Assembly: GCA_964460115.1 (NCBI GenBank)
Contig: CAYWPR010000030.1
Coordinates: 1 to 64,000 of the forward strand
Origin: JAEUJZ01 sp964460115
GTDB taxonomy: Bacteria; Myxococcota_A; Polyangia; Palsa-1104; JAEUJZ01
DNA length: 64,000 nucleotides
Direction of reading: 5' to 3'
The notes under the pieces were generated by a model that saw nothing but the letters and a program-made list of their open reading frames with translations, searched no databases and was not told the DNA's origin. Of the stretch, positions 38,367-46,724 are shown piece by piece; position 1 is the stretch's first letter; each line of letters opens with the position of its first letter. Both the position numbers and the translations under genes were made by a program.

Positions 38367-40268
38367 ATGCAAACGCCGGATTTCGCAACCTGGGCGAGAT
38401 GGCTGGTGCCAATTGCAGAACCGGGACAGGCCGTGCCGGATGCGCGGCTCCTCGGACGCAAAGGGGCCGGGCTTGTCGTTATGCGGCAGCTCGGTCTGCC
38501 GGTGCCGCCGGGATTTGTCTTAACCACGGAACTTGGACAAAAGGCGCTGGCCAATTACGATGCGTTCTGGCCGCTTTTGTGGGAGCAAATCGCACCGGCC
38601 TGCGCCACCTTGGCCAAAGAGGCTGGCCAGGTCCGCCCGCTGCAGCTTGCCGTGCGTTCATCCCCGACGGTGTCTATGCCGGGCATGATGGACACGCTCT
38701 TGGATGTGCCGTTTGAGCAGGCCAAGCTGCGCGCCGCTATCTTGGCCGTGCTGCGTTCCGCCGATTCGCCGCGCGTTGGCGAATATCGACGGCTGTATTT
38801 ACGTCCTGGCATGGGCGAGGACGGCCAGGAACTGGGCGTTGCGGTGGTGATACAAGCGATGGTGCAGGGCGACCGGGGCCCTGGATCCGCTGCCGGCGTG
38901 CTGTTTACGCGCAATCCATCGACCGGCGAGCCGCTGCCCTATGGCGAATTTTTACCGCGGGCGCGCGGCGTGGACGTGGTCTCGGGCACAAAGCTTGCGC
39001 GGCCACTTGGCGAACTGGCCGAGCTGCTGCCCGAAGCTTATCGTCAGCTTTTGCATTGCGGAGATCGGCTGGAACGCCACTTTCGCGATATGCAAGACAT
39101 CGAATTTACCATCGAAGAAGGCACTTTGTGGCTGCTTCAGACGCGCAGCGGGCAGCGCAGCGGCCAGGCCATGGTGCGCATCGCAGCGGATCTGTGTCGC
39201 GAAGGGCTGCTCGATTCAGCTGCGGCGCTGTCACGCATTGCCGCGCCGCGGCTGGCCGAAATTCTGCGCCCGATCATTCCAAAAGATGCGCCGCGCACGC
39301 TGCTAACTCGTGGCCTCCCCGCGTCGCCGGGGGTGGCGACCGGAAAAGTGGTTTTTTCATCGGCCGAGGTCGAGCTTGCGGCCCGCCGTGGTGAATCGAC
39401 GATTCTTGTACGTCTTGATACGTCCCCCGAAGATATTTCCGGCATGCGGCTTTCTGCAGGGATTTTGACGGTGCGCGGCGGAATGACCTCGCATGCGGCG
39501 GTGGTCGCGCGCGGCCTTGGACGCTGCGCAGTGGTTGGCGCCAGTGCGCTGCACATTAATAGTGCGCAAAAAACTTTGTCCACGCCTGAACATACCATTC
39601 ACAGCGGCGATGTACTGACCCTGGACGGCCACACTGGCGAGGTGCTGCTCGGCGAGGTCGCCATGTCGATGGCGCATGTGGCGAAAAATACTGCGCTAAA
39701 CGAAGTTCTGTCCTGGACCGAGTCGCGCTCGCTACAGATCTATGCGCTTGTCGGCTCGAGCACCGAGCTTCAGTTGGCGCGCGAGCTTGGCGCCGCCGGC
39801 ATCGTTGACAGCCGCATGCAAAGCGGGCCATGGACGCTGCATCGGCCTGCACCGCTCGCGCCGAAAACCGCCGACGGGTACGGGGCTCCGCTGCGTGGCA
39901 TGCAAGTCGCGGATGCGGCGGCGCTCGATGCGCTGTGCAGCAGCCTGCGCCAAATTCATGACAATTTGCTCGGCCCGAACGCCCCACCTAGCCCACCAGT
40001 CTATGACTTTGTCGTCCTTTTCGCCGATCTCGATCTGGAAAAAGCCGTGCCGCTGATTCGCGCAGCGCAGCCGGGGCTACTCATGGGGCTGGCAGCAGCT
40101 CCGGTCCAAACCACGTCCACGTCTATGGCCGCAAGCGATGAAAAAGAGCTTGGGGCGCGAGCCCGCGCGCTTGGCCTGCAATTTATCGTTTGCCCCCCAA
40201 AGCGGCTGCCTATCGCCGCTGTCACCGTCGCACAATTGGCCTTGTGCGAAGACATCGCATCAAGCTAA
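38367..40268 (+). CDS. Shortened PPDK-like (PEP/pyruvate-binding) protein
   Basis: A 633-residue protein related to pyruvate phosphate dikinase, which is normally about 870-890 residues. The ATP-grasp part (about 28-260) has GRKGAGLVVMRQLGLPVPPGF and RSSPTVSMPGMMDT. The phosphohistidine domain is intact, with catalytic H376 in GGMTSHAAVVARG. The C-terminal barrel is cut down to about 190 residues (440-633): it begins with a recognisable piece (ARELGAAGIVDSRM) but lacks the PEP-site Cys region and its neighbours. It could move a phosphate from ATP to the His domain and then to something other than pyruvate. No frameshift is visible. Confidence 0.8.
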   Translation: MQTPDFATWARWLVPIAEPGQAVPDARLLGRKGAGLVVMRQLGLPVPPGFVLTTELGQKALANYDAFWPLLWEQIAPACATLAKEAGQVRPLQLAVRSSPTVSMPGMMDTLLDVPFEQAKLRAAILAVLRSADSPRVGEYRRLYLRPGMGEDGQELGVAVVIQAMVQGDRGPGSAAGVLFTRNPSTGEPLPYGEFLPRARGVDVVSGTKLARPLGELAELLPEAYRQLLHCGDRLERHFRDMQDIEFTIEEGTLWLLQTRSGQRSGQAMVRIAADLCREGLLDSAAALSRIAAPRLAEILRPIIPKDAPRTLLTRGLPASPGVATGKVVFSSAEVELAARRGESTILVRLDTSPEDISGMRLSAGILTVRGGMTSHAAVVARGLGRCAVVGASALHINSAQKTLSTPEHTIHSGDVLTLDGHTGEVLLGEVAMSMAHVAKNTALNEVLSWTESRSLQIYALVGSSTELQLARELGAAGIVDSRMQSGPWTLHRPAPLAPKTADGYGAPLRGMQVADAAALDALCSSLRQIHDNLLGPNAPPSPPVYDFVVLFADLDLEKAVPLIRAAQPGLLMGLAAAPVQTTSTSMAASDEKELGARARALGLQFIVCPPKRLPIAAVTVAQLALCEDIASS

Positions 40269-40283
40269 ACTGGCCCGGCCCAA

Positions 40284-40297
40284 AGGCTATTTAGCCT
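40284..40297 (+). promoter_or_regulatory. Hairpin before the P-loop gene
   Basis: AGGCTA-TT-TAGCCT is a perfect 6-bp stem in the gap between the PPDK-like gene and the P-loop gene. There is no U-run, so it may be a processing or attenuation hairpin rather than a terminator. Confidence 0.4.
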
Positions 40298-40315
40298 ATA
40301 GGCAAGGCCTTATAT

Positions 40316-40948
40316 ATGCTGGTTTCCGACCTTGTCGTTTATGACCTAGTTCCAAGCGAGCTGGCGGCGCTGCGGCAAATCATGCCGGACCGGCTTCTGC
40401 CTTTACAAGAGCAGGCTGTGCGCCGCGGCATCCTGCACCGTCCTTCGGATCTGGTCATTGCCGGACCGCCGAATTCGGGAAAAAGCGCTCTTTTAGAACT
40501 GGTCGCCCTCCATGCTACGCATAGTGGTCTGCGCCCGATCGTTGTCAGCATACGATCTACCTACAAGTTCGATTGGCTGCGCCCCCTGCCGATTGCGCAA
40601 AACGATTTCAAAAACTTAGATGATTTGCTAAGCGCCGATCTCGTCTTGGTAGATGATCTGGAATGCCTGGAAGACGCCGCGTATCGTCCGGCGCTATTTC
40701 GGCTATTAAGCTGGATCAAGCTGCTAAAAGAGCGGCGCAGCGGCGGACCGCAGCTTATTGCGAGCAGCCGGCCGTTTGCAGGAATCGCCGCACTGGCAGC
40801 GCGAATCGAAGCTGAGCTCGTTGCCGATGCGAAAAACGAGCCACGCGAAAAGATCGACCAAAAAGTTTTGGCCGTCCTTTCCGCGGTGCGCGCAAAAAAA
40901 AGCTCTCTTTCCGCCGCCATGCCGGATGTCCAAGAGGGTCGGCGCTAG
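40316..40948 (+). CDS. P-loop NTPase resembling the first lobe of a helicase
   Basis: A 210-residue protein. A Q-motif-like LPLQEQAVRRGIL is followed by Walker A GPPNSGKSALLELVAL and Walker B LVLVDDLE, then a strand LIASSRP in the position of the helicase SAT motif. This is the order of the N-terminal RecA lobe of DEAD/Ski2-type helicases, but the second lobe is absent and the Asp-Asp of Walker B replaces DExx. It could be an ATPase switch or chaperone rather than a helicase. The C-terminus is basic. It lies between the PPDK-like and PP2C genes. Confidence 0.72.
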   Translation: MLVSDLVVYDLVPSELAALRQIMPDRLLPLQEQAVRRGILHRPSDLVIAGPPNSGKSALLELVALHATHSGLRPIVVSIRSTYKFDWLRPLPIAQNDFKNLDDLLSADLVLVDDLECLEDAAYRPALFRLLSWIKLLKERRSGGPQLIASSRPFAGIAALAARIEAELVADAKNEPREKIDQKVLAVLSAVRAKKSSLSAAMPDVQEGRR

Positions 40949-40989
40949 ACGTTCTGGCGATGGGGCTTTTGCCGTGTTAATGGATCCCA

Positions 40990-41739
40990 ATGCGCCTGAT
41001 TCCATATGCCCTGTCTGATGTCGGCCGAAAACGTCAACACAATGAAGACAGTTATCTGGTCGCCCCTCAGCTTGGGCTGTTCGCTGTCGCCGATGGAATG
41101 GGCGGACATAGGGCGGGTGAAAAAGCCAGCCGCATGGCTGTCGATCGGCTGCGCGATGCGCTGATTCCGCCGCGCCGGGGCGCAACGCGCGACGAAGTCC
41201 TGGGTCAACTACAGCGCGCCATGGCCATCACTGGAGCCGCCATTTTCGATGCCGCGCAAAGCGATCCGGATTTGGCCGGCATGGGCACCACGCTCACCTC
41301 GGTGCTATTTCATGGCCCGCGGGTTTATGTCGCGCACGTCGGCGACTCGCGCTGTTATCTATTTCGCGATGGCCGGGTGCAACAGATTACAAGCGATCAC
41401 TCGTGGGTGGCGGAACAAGTCAAAGCCGGCTTGCTGACCGAACAAGAGGCGCGCGAATCGCGCTTCCGCCATATCATCACCCGCTCGGTCGGCTTTGAAC
41501 GCGAGGTTCAAGTAGACGGCACCATCTACCCCACGCAAGCCGGAGACTGCCTGCTTTTATGCAGCGACGGACTGTCTAATTATATTGAGGAAGAGGATCT
41601 GTCCGACGTACTCGGTCACCAGCTTTATTGTGAAGCACCCCGGGTCCTGGTTGATATGGCAAATCACCGGGGCGGCGACGACAACATCACTGTTGTCATT
41701 ATCCATCTGGCCAACGATGCCGCGCGCGAGTCAGCTTAG
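40990..41739 (+). CDS. PP2C-type Ser/Thr protein phosphatase
   Basis: A 249-residue phosphatase close to the short bacterial PP2C/Stp form. Motifs run in order: NEDSYLV, ADGMGGHRAGEKAS with metal-binding Asp, GMGTTLTSVLF, HVGDSRCYLFRDG, HSWVAEQV, the LLLCSDGLSN segment and the closing GGDDNITVVII. It has no membrane segment. By family it removes phosphates from the substrates of Hanks-type kinases, two of which are encoded in this window. It ends the DUF2007-PPDK-P-loop run and is followed by a clear terminator. Confidence 0.94.
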   Translation: MRLIPYALSDVGRKRQHNEDSYLVAPQLGLFAVADGMGGHRAGEKASRMAVDRLRDALIPPRRGATRDEVLGQLQRAMAITGAAIFDAAQSDPDLAGMGTTLTSVLFHGPRVYVAHVGDSRCYLFRDGRVQQITSDHSWVAEQVKAGLLTEQEARESRFRHIITRSVGFEREVQVDGTIYPTQAGDCLLLCSDGLSNYIEEEDLSDVLGHQLYCEAPRVLVDMANHRGGDDNITVVIIHLANDAARESA

Positions 41740-41803
41740 CAGCGTGGCCAAAACCCGCTCCTGCGCATTGCGAAAAGTGCATTGCCAGAATGTCGCGGGC
41801 TTG

Positions 41804-41835
41804 CCGGGACATCTTGTCACGCTGTCCGGTTTTTT
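41804..41835 (+). terminator. Intrinsic terminator after the PP2C gene
   Basis: A stem of seven pairs with one bulged G (CCGGGACA with TGTCCGG, loop of 11 nt) is followed by six Ts (41830-41835). It closes the four-gene run. Confidence 0.75.
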
Positions 41836-41899
41836 AGAGAGCTTCGCGGCGCGCACGAGGACAGCCAAGTTGGTCTAGGGTTTGCTTTTTACAGGGAAC

Positions 41900-43270
41900 A
41901 TGGGAATCGATAGCCGCAGGCGAGCTTTTTTGTGCATGGGACTTTTCGCGAGCTTCCTTTCGCAAATCAGCACGGCGCATGCAGATCCGGATCCGAATCA
42001 ACCCGCCGCCGGCACCGGCACTTGTACCGGCATGGTCAATACAGCCACGATTGCCGGAACCACCACTTTGGCAGTCGGCTCGGGCGACCAGCAAATGCTG
42101 CTGCAGCAAAACGCCAACAATGCATTTGGACGTGCCGAGTGCGAATGCCGCAGCCGCGATTTGAGTCTGCGCATTCAGTTGTCGACGCCTTTGCCGCCGG
42201 GCACAACGATTGGCGCCGTCTCGCCGCGGCTTTATGTCGGTCAGGCGGATTGCAAAGATTTATCGAAGCGCGGCCAACCCGGCTATCCCTGTGAGCCCAT
42301 CACCAACGACGGCCCGCCAGGCTACAGCGCCGATTTCAACAGCATTGCGCAATCTTTCAAGAGCGTCGGTCCGTTTTCCATTCCGATTCCCGCCGAATCG
42401 CTGACCAATCCCAAGCCCGTGGGCGCGACGGACTGGCCGTGGAGCTGTAACATTGGCGCCATTCCCAGCAATACGATCTCATTGCTGGTCGGGGCGGATC
42501 CAACGCCGGCGGTTTGTTCGCTAAATTTGTCCGTCAATACCACTCCGCCAACCGCCCCAAGCAATCTATCGCTAAGTGCCGGAGACAGCGCGCTGACCGT
42601 AAATTGGTCGATTCCGCAGGGCACCTCCGGCATCGAGTATTTTCAGATACTCTGCCGCAAGCAGAACGATTCGAATCCGGTGATGTCAGACGATTTCGTC
42701 AAGAGCACCAAATACTGGTTTTCGTCCTGCGTCAACGGAACGCTATATCGTCGGCCCTTGTCCGTGACCATGACCGACAACACCGTCGTGCCGCCGCCGC
42801 CCGGAGTCACGATGCCGCCGCCGCCGGACATGGGGACTGGAACTGCCGATGGCGGAACTGCCGATGGCGGAACTGCCGATGGCGGAACCGGTACGAGCGG
42901 CAGCACTTTTCCGATAGATGGACGGTTTATCTGTTCGGATCGCATCAGCTCCACCGAAACTGCTCCGTCGCGGCGAATCAGTAACCTACAAAATGGCCAA
43001 GCTTATGAAGTCATGGTCGTCTCCATTGATGCTTACGGCAATCCGGCCGCTTCGTCGGTGAAGGTCGGTGTTCCGCAGCCGACCCTAAGCCCGCTACAGC
43101 CGTTTTGTGATCAAAATGGCGGCATTTGCCCGACCGGCTTTGGTTGCCAAGCAGCGGCGACACCAGTTGGTGTCGGAACGGTGAGCTTTCTGGCTTTTAG
43201 CGCGCTGTTTCTGCTTGTGCGCAGACGGCGCGCGCGTTTTTTCACAGCAGGGCCGCGGAGGCGGATATGA
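41900..43270 (+). CDS. Surface protein with MYXO-CTERM-like tail
   Basis: A 456-residue exported protein. A signal peptide (about 1-28, ending STAHA) is followed by a Cys-rich beta domain and a fibronectin type III-like domain (about 210-390) containing the motif PTAPSNLSLSAGDSALTVNW and the late FQILCRKQN strand. A Pro-rich loop and three GTADG repeats lie inside it. The C-terminus has GFGCQAAATPVG, a membrane segment and RRRRAR, the layout of MYXO-CTERM sorting tails (Cys, membrane segment, Arg cluster). The start at 41900 (ATG) is preferred to TTG at 41882. The stop overlaps the barrel gene as ATGA. It resembles, by memory of annotation, the MXAN_2561-type neighbour of a barrel protein. 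Confidence 0.78.
   Translation: MGIDSRRRAFLCMGLFASFLSQISTAHADPDPNQPAAGTGTCTGMVNTATIAGTTTLAVGSGDQQMLLQQNANNAFGRAECECRSRDLSLRIQLSTPLPPGTTIGAVSPRLYVGQADCKDLSKRGQPGYPCEPITNDGPPGYSADFNSIAQSFKSVGPFSIPIPAESLTNPKPVGATDWPWSCNIGAIPSNTISLLVGADPTPAVCSLNLSVNTTPPTAPSNLSLSAGDSALTVNWSIPQGTSGIEYFQILCRKQNDSNPVMSDDFVKSTKYWFSSCVNGTLYRRPLSVTMTDNTVVPPPPGVTMPPPPDMGTGTADGGTADGGTADGGTGTSGSTFPIDGRFICSDRISSTETAPSRRISNLQNGQAYEVMVVSIDAYGNPAASSVKVGVPQPTLSPLQPFCDQNGGICPTGFGCQAAATPVGVGTVSFLAFSALFLLVRRRRARFFTAGPRRRI
42839..42883 (+). repeat. Three 15-bp tandem repeats
   Basis: Three identical units of GGAACTGCCGATGGC encode a Gly-Thr-Ala-Asp-Gly series in an exposed loop of the surface protein. Copy number could vary between strains. 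Confidence 0.9.
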
Positions 43271-44145
43271 AACGCATTCGCTTGCTCTTGTGCGCCGGCT
43301 TGCTGACGATGCTTATGTCCTCTTGGGCCCGCGCCGAATCGCCGCAGCATTTCGCGTTTGAGGCGAAGTTTGGTCCATACATTCCGGCCCTTGACAAGAC
43401 CAGCGGCCTCCATGGCACTACGCCGTTTTCCGATCAATTCGGCGATCCCGCGGATCCTTACGGGGCCCCTCCTTCACGGGGCTTGCTAAGCCTTGGTGAA
43501 TTCGACTACCAGTTTTTTCATCGCTTTGGCGTACTCGGCGTTGGAATCAGCGCAGGATACACCTGGAAAAACGCTGCCGCCTTTACCAATGTCGGCACCC
43601 CCGACAAGCCCGCTTTCTGCAAAGTAGAAGCCGACCCCGCCACGCCAAACGGCCGGCGCTACAAACTGCCTTCAGGAATGGTCGCCAATCCGCCCACTCC
43701 TTGCTTTTCCGGAGATCAGAACGTTTTCAACATGGTTCCGGTGGAACTTTTGGCGGTGTACCGCTTCGACGTACTCGACAAGCGCTATCGAATTCCGCTG
43801 ATTCCTTACATCAAGGTGGGCTTTGGCTACTACTTTTGGTGGTTTGGCCACAGCGGATCCTTCGTATCGCAAGTGAACTCCGTGGATGGCCAAGGCAATA
43901 AAGTTGCGGTCAATGCCTCGGGCGGCACGCCCGGATTCGTGCTGCATCCGGGCGTGGCGATTGATTTAAGCGCCCTGGATCCGGCCGCCGCGCGAGCCAT
44001 CGATCAAGAGATTGGTCTGAACCGCGTTTCGATCTTTATCGAAATGCACGGCGTCTGGATGCAAGGCTGCTGCGGTGGCCAGAATTCAATGAAGCTGAAC
44101 CTTTCAGACCTAACATTTACCGCCGGAATGGGCTTCGAATTTTAG
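43267..44145 (+). CDS. Outer-membrane beta-barrel protein
   Basis: A 292-residue outer-membrane-type protein translated from an ATGA overlap with the upstream surface-protein gene. It has a signal peptide (about 1-23) and alternating amphipathic strands, for example FAFEAKFGPYIPAL, VLGVGISAGYTW, MVPVELLAVYRFDVL, LIPYIKVGFGYYFWW and a terminal aromatic LTFTAGMGFEF (Phe at the C-terminus as expected for BAM insertion). The pair with a MYXO-CTERM-like protein is like the myxobacterial barrel family named MXAN_2562 in public annotation. This is a recollection, not a search result. Function unknown. Confidence 0.78.
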   Translation: MKRIRLLLCAGLLTMLMSSWARAESPQHFAFEAKFGPYIPALDKTSGLHGTTPFSDQFGDPADPYGAPPSRGLLSLGEFDYQFFHRFGVLGVGISAGYTWKNAAAFTNVGTPDKPAFCKVEADPATPNGRRYKLPSGMVANPPTPCFSGDQNVFNMVPVELLAVYRFDVLDKRYRIPLIPYIKVGFGYYFWWFGHSGSFVSQVNSVDGQGNKVAVNASGGTPGFVLHPGVAIDLSALDPAAARAIDQEIGLNRVSIFIEMHGVWMQGCCGGQNSMKLNLSDLTFTAGMGFEF

Positions 44146-44176
44146 GCTCTGCCTGAGGTTTGTCAGACAGAGCCTA
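44143..44176. terminator. Bidirectional terminator hairpin
   Basis: Arms TAGGCTCTG (44143-44151) and CAGAGCCTA (44168-44176) pair perfectly over 9 bp, with an inner CTGA/TCAG pairing and a small loop. The stop codons of both convergent genes lie inside the arms: TAG at 44143-44145 and, on the minus strand, 44174-44176. The stem would terminate both transcripts. Confidence 0.65.
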
Positions 44177-45616
44177 GAGCGGCACGGTGACGTAGTAGCT
44201 GTACTGTCCGCGAACGACCAGCATGACGGTATCGCTGCCCGGGCGAATTTCGCCCAGGGCGGCGCTAAAGTCGCGGCTGCTTTTGATCGAACGGGTGCCG
44301 ATTTGCAAAATGGCATCGCCGGGCTGAAAACCGATGCGGTCGGCGATTCCGCCCGGCAGCACCCGACGCACCAGCGCCGCGCGACCATTGGCATCGGAGC
44401 AGTCGAGTCCCAGCCGCTTTTGCGCACGCGCCGAGACATCTTTTGGTTCAAGCGCCGCGGCCTGTAGACGCACTTCGCCGCGCGAAAGACGCAGCCGCAC
44501 CTCTTCGCCCGATAGTATATGCTGCAGCCGGTCCCAGAATCCTTCGACGCTGAGCGTTTCCTCATTGTTGATTGCGCTTAGAACATCGCCAGGCTGCACG
44601 CCTGCGCGCTCGGCCGGACTGCCTGGCTCGACTTCTGCCACGACAATCCCTGGGGCGCGTTCTCGCCGCCGTCCTTGCAAAGGGGCGGGGCGAATTCCAA
44701 TCCAGCCATAGCGCACGCGACCAAAATGCAGCAAATCGTTGACGATGGTGCGCGCGCGATCGATGGGAATCGCAAAACCAATGCCCGGTCCTCCAGAGTG
44801 CACGGCCGTATTGATGCCGATAAGGTCGCCGTGAATGTTCAGAAGCGGACCTCCGGAATTGCCCGGATTGATTTGGGCATCGATTTGAATGAAATCCTCG
44901 TACGTGCGGTTTTTGGCGCGCACGACGCGGTGCAATGCCGAGATGACGCCCGAAGTCACGGTATGCGACAAGCCGAAGGGATTGCCGATGGCGATTACCG
45001 TCTCGCCAATCATCAAATCAGCGGCCGTACCCAGCCGCAGCGCCGGCAAATCCCGCTCATTTCCTTCTACTTTTAGAACCGCCAGATCGAAAGACTGATC
45101 GGCACCGATAAGCGTCGCGGGCAGCTCTCGACCATCGGCAAGCTGTACGTGTATACGCGCCGCGCCGGCGACCACATGTTCATTGGTCACCACCATACCG
45201 TGGGTATCGACGATGACCCCAGAGCCAAGCGAGGTGCGCCCGCTTTCATCCTCATCCTCAAGTCTGCCCAGTCCCAAAATGCCAAACGGATTGGATTGCG
45301 GTCGCTGCTCGGTCATTACCGAAACTACCGAAGGTGCCGCCTTTTGTACGGCATCCACCACCGGAGTGCGACGGCTTTGCTGCGTCGGACTTAAAGGCGC
45401 CCCGACTCCTTCACTGACCGCCGGCGTGACCACCGTATCAGGTTTTGCCGCATTCACTTTTACGCCCGAATTTGCCAAGAAGGAATCCTTGACCGGGGCG
45501 ATTGGCGCGGGCGGCGCCAATGTGGCCTGGGTCGGCGCAGCTTCTTTTTTGGGCGGGCCGCTGCCGCGCGAATGGCACGCCAACAAAAGGACACTGCCAA
45601 TGGCCCAAAACCGCAT
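44174..45616 (-). CDS. HtrA/DegQ-type periplasmic serine protease, lipid-anchored
   Basis: A 480-residue envelope protease. The lipobox LLLAC gives a lipoprotein with a Pro/Ala-rich linker. The trypsin-like domain has the triad H147 (VVTNEHVVAG), D177 (FDLAVLKVEG) and S254 (NPGNSGGPLLN). Two PDZ domains follow (about 300-375 and 390-475). It should degrade or hold misfolded envelope proteins. The start at 45616 (MRFWAIG) fits the signal peptide; longer in-frame starts at 45649 and 45667 are possible. No strong ribosome site is visible for any of them. Confidence 0.92.
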   Translation of the reverse strand: MRFWAIGSVLLLACHSRGSGPPKKEAAPTQATLAPPAPIAPVKDSFLANSGVKVNAAKPDTVVTPAVSEGVGAPLSPTQQSRRTPVVDAVQKAAPSVVSVMTEQRPQSNPFGILGLGRLEDEDESGRTSLGSGVIVDTHGMVVTNEHVVAGAARIHVQLADGRELPATLIGADQSFDLAVLKVEGNERDLPALRLGTAADLMIGETVIAIGNPFGLSHTVTSGVISALHRVVRAKNRTYEDFIQIDAQINPGNSGGPLLNIHGDLIGINTAVHSGGPGIGFAIPIDRARTIVNDLLHFGRVRYGWIGIRPAPLQGRRRERAPGIVVAEVEPGSPAERAGVQPGDVLSAINNEETLSVEGFWDRLQHILSGEEVRLRLSRGEVRLQAAALEPKDVSARAQKRLGLDCSDANGRAALVRRVLPGGIADRIGFQPGDAILQIGTRSIKSSRDFSAALGEIRPGSDTVMLVVRGQYSYYVTVPL

Positions 45617-45734
45617 ATCTACGCGACGGGACAAGAATCGAAACGCCATGGTGCCAAGCTGAGCCATGGCCTGGCCGCTGTCAAGGCATCAAACGCCGCG
45701 ACGGGATTCATTCCAGATAGCCCGCAAGCGGCGC

Positions 45735-45765
45735 TTGACAGGAATGTACGTCTGTGTCCTAAACT
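45735..45765 (+). promoter_or_regulatory. Possible promoter of the DnaQ-like gene
   Basis: TTGACA (45735-45740) and TAAACT (45760-45765) are 19 bp apart. The predicted start point near 45772 falls 2 nt from the ATG at 45774, and no ribosome site is visible, so a leaderless mRNA is possible. Confidence 0.4.
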
Positions 45766-45773
45766 GCGCGTCG

Positions 45774-46610
45774 ATGCCGACTCCTGACGCTTTCGTAGAA
45801 CGTCCAGGCTTTGTCTTTGACACCGAAACAACAGGGGTGTCGGCGCAACTAGATCGCGTGGTCGAGCTTGGCGCTGTCTGTCTATTAGGCGGCCAAACCA
45901 GCCAGGAACGGCGCATGCGCATCAATCCCGAGCAGCCGATTCCGCAAGGAGCAACTGCGATACATGGCATACGCGACGAAGATGTCGTCGGCAAGCCGAC
46001 CTTTTCTGCCGTCGCCGAACGTTTCGCCATGTATTTGGATGGACGCATGCACGGCGGCGTCACGCCCTGGCTGGCCGGCTACAATGCCGCCGGCTTTGAC
46101 GTTCCGCTGTTAAACGCCGAGTTTGCGCGCGTCGGCTGCTCGATCTGTATCGATCCGGCCGTTGTCGTCGATCCCATGCTTTTTGCGCGCTGGCATCTGC
46201 GCCATCTGCGCAGCCGTTCGCTGGCCAGCATCTGCGCCCATTTTGGAATCAATGTTGGGCGTTCGCATTCAGCCTTGGACGATGCGCGGGCCACGGCGGA
46301 TCTGCTATTTCGTCTGCTGGCCGAAGGAATGATGCCGCCTTCGGTCAGCGAAGCCCTGCGCCAGCAGGCCAAGCTGCGCTTGCAGCTAGATGCCGAATGG
46401 CAGGATTTTTCCTATTGGCTTTATCGCGATCGCAACGACGGCTGTTTGCGGCTGGGCGCCGGCAGTTACATCGGCACTGCAGTAAGCGACGCCAGTCCGG
46501 ATTATCTGCGCGGCTTAATCGGCAAGGTCAGCGACATGCCCGAACGCGTGCGCGCCATGCTCCTAGCCGCCGCCACCAATCGCCCCACAAACGTCAACGC
46601 CGCGCTGTAA
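45774..46610 (+). CDS. DnaQ-like 3'-5' exonuclease
   Basis: A 278-residue DEDDh-family exonuclease. The fold begins FVFDTETTG with D16 and E18, followed by the Asp of the second motif in AGYNAAGFDVPLLN and a closing HSALDDARATADLLF (H and D). The C-terminal 110 residues (about 170-278) form an added helical region not seen in the short epsilon subunit of DNA polymerase III. Function could be proofreading or RNA/DNA trimming. The start at 45774 (MPTPDAF) is preferred to the ATG at 45666, whose extra residues look non-coding. Confidence 0.85.
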   Translation: MPTPDAFVERPGFVFDTETTGVSAQLDRVVELGAVCLLGGQTSQERRMRINPEQPIPQGATAIHGIRDEDVVGKPTFSAVAERFAMYLDGRMHGGVTPWLAGYNAAGFDVPLLNAEFARVGCSICIDPAVVVDPMLFARWHLRHLRSRSLASICAHFGINVGRSHSALDDARATADLLFRLLAEGMMPPSVSEALRQQAKLRLQLDAEWQDFSYWLYRDRNDGCLRLGAGSYIGTAVSDASPDYLRGLIGKVSDMPERVRAMLLAAATNRPTNVNAAL

Positions 46611-46619
46611 ACCCAGCTA

Positions 46620-46694
46620 CACAGGGGTTGCGGCGGCCAGTTCGCCTGTGTTAAAGAGTGGCCTCTCTGAGCTTTCTCAGAGGAGGAGACGGAC
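46620..46694 (+). promoter_or_regulatory. Structured leader of the atp operon
   Basis: Two hairpins precede the operon: arms CACAGG (46620-46625) and CCTGTG (46645-46650), then a perfect 7-bp stem CTCTGAG-CTTT-CTCAGAG (46665-46682). The right arm of the second runs into the strong AGGAGGAG (46681-46688). Folding would partly hide this ribosome binding site. It is consistent with translational control, but unproven. Confidence 0.5.
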
Positions 46695-46724
46695 ATCGAC
46701 AAAAAACTGCGGCCTCAGAGTTCT

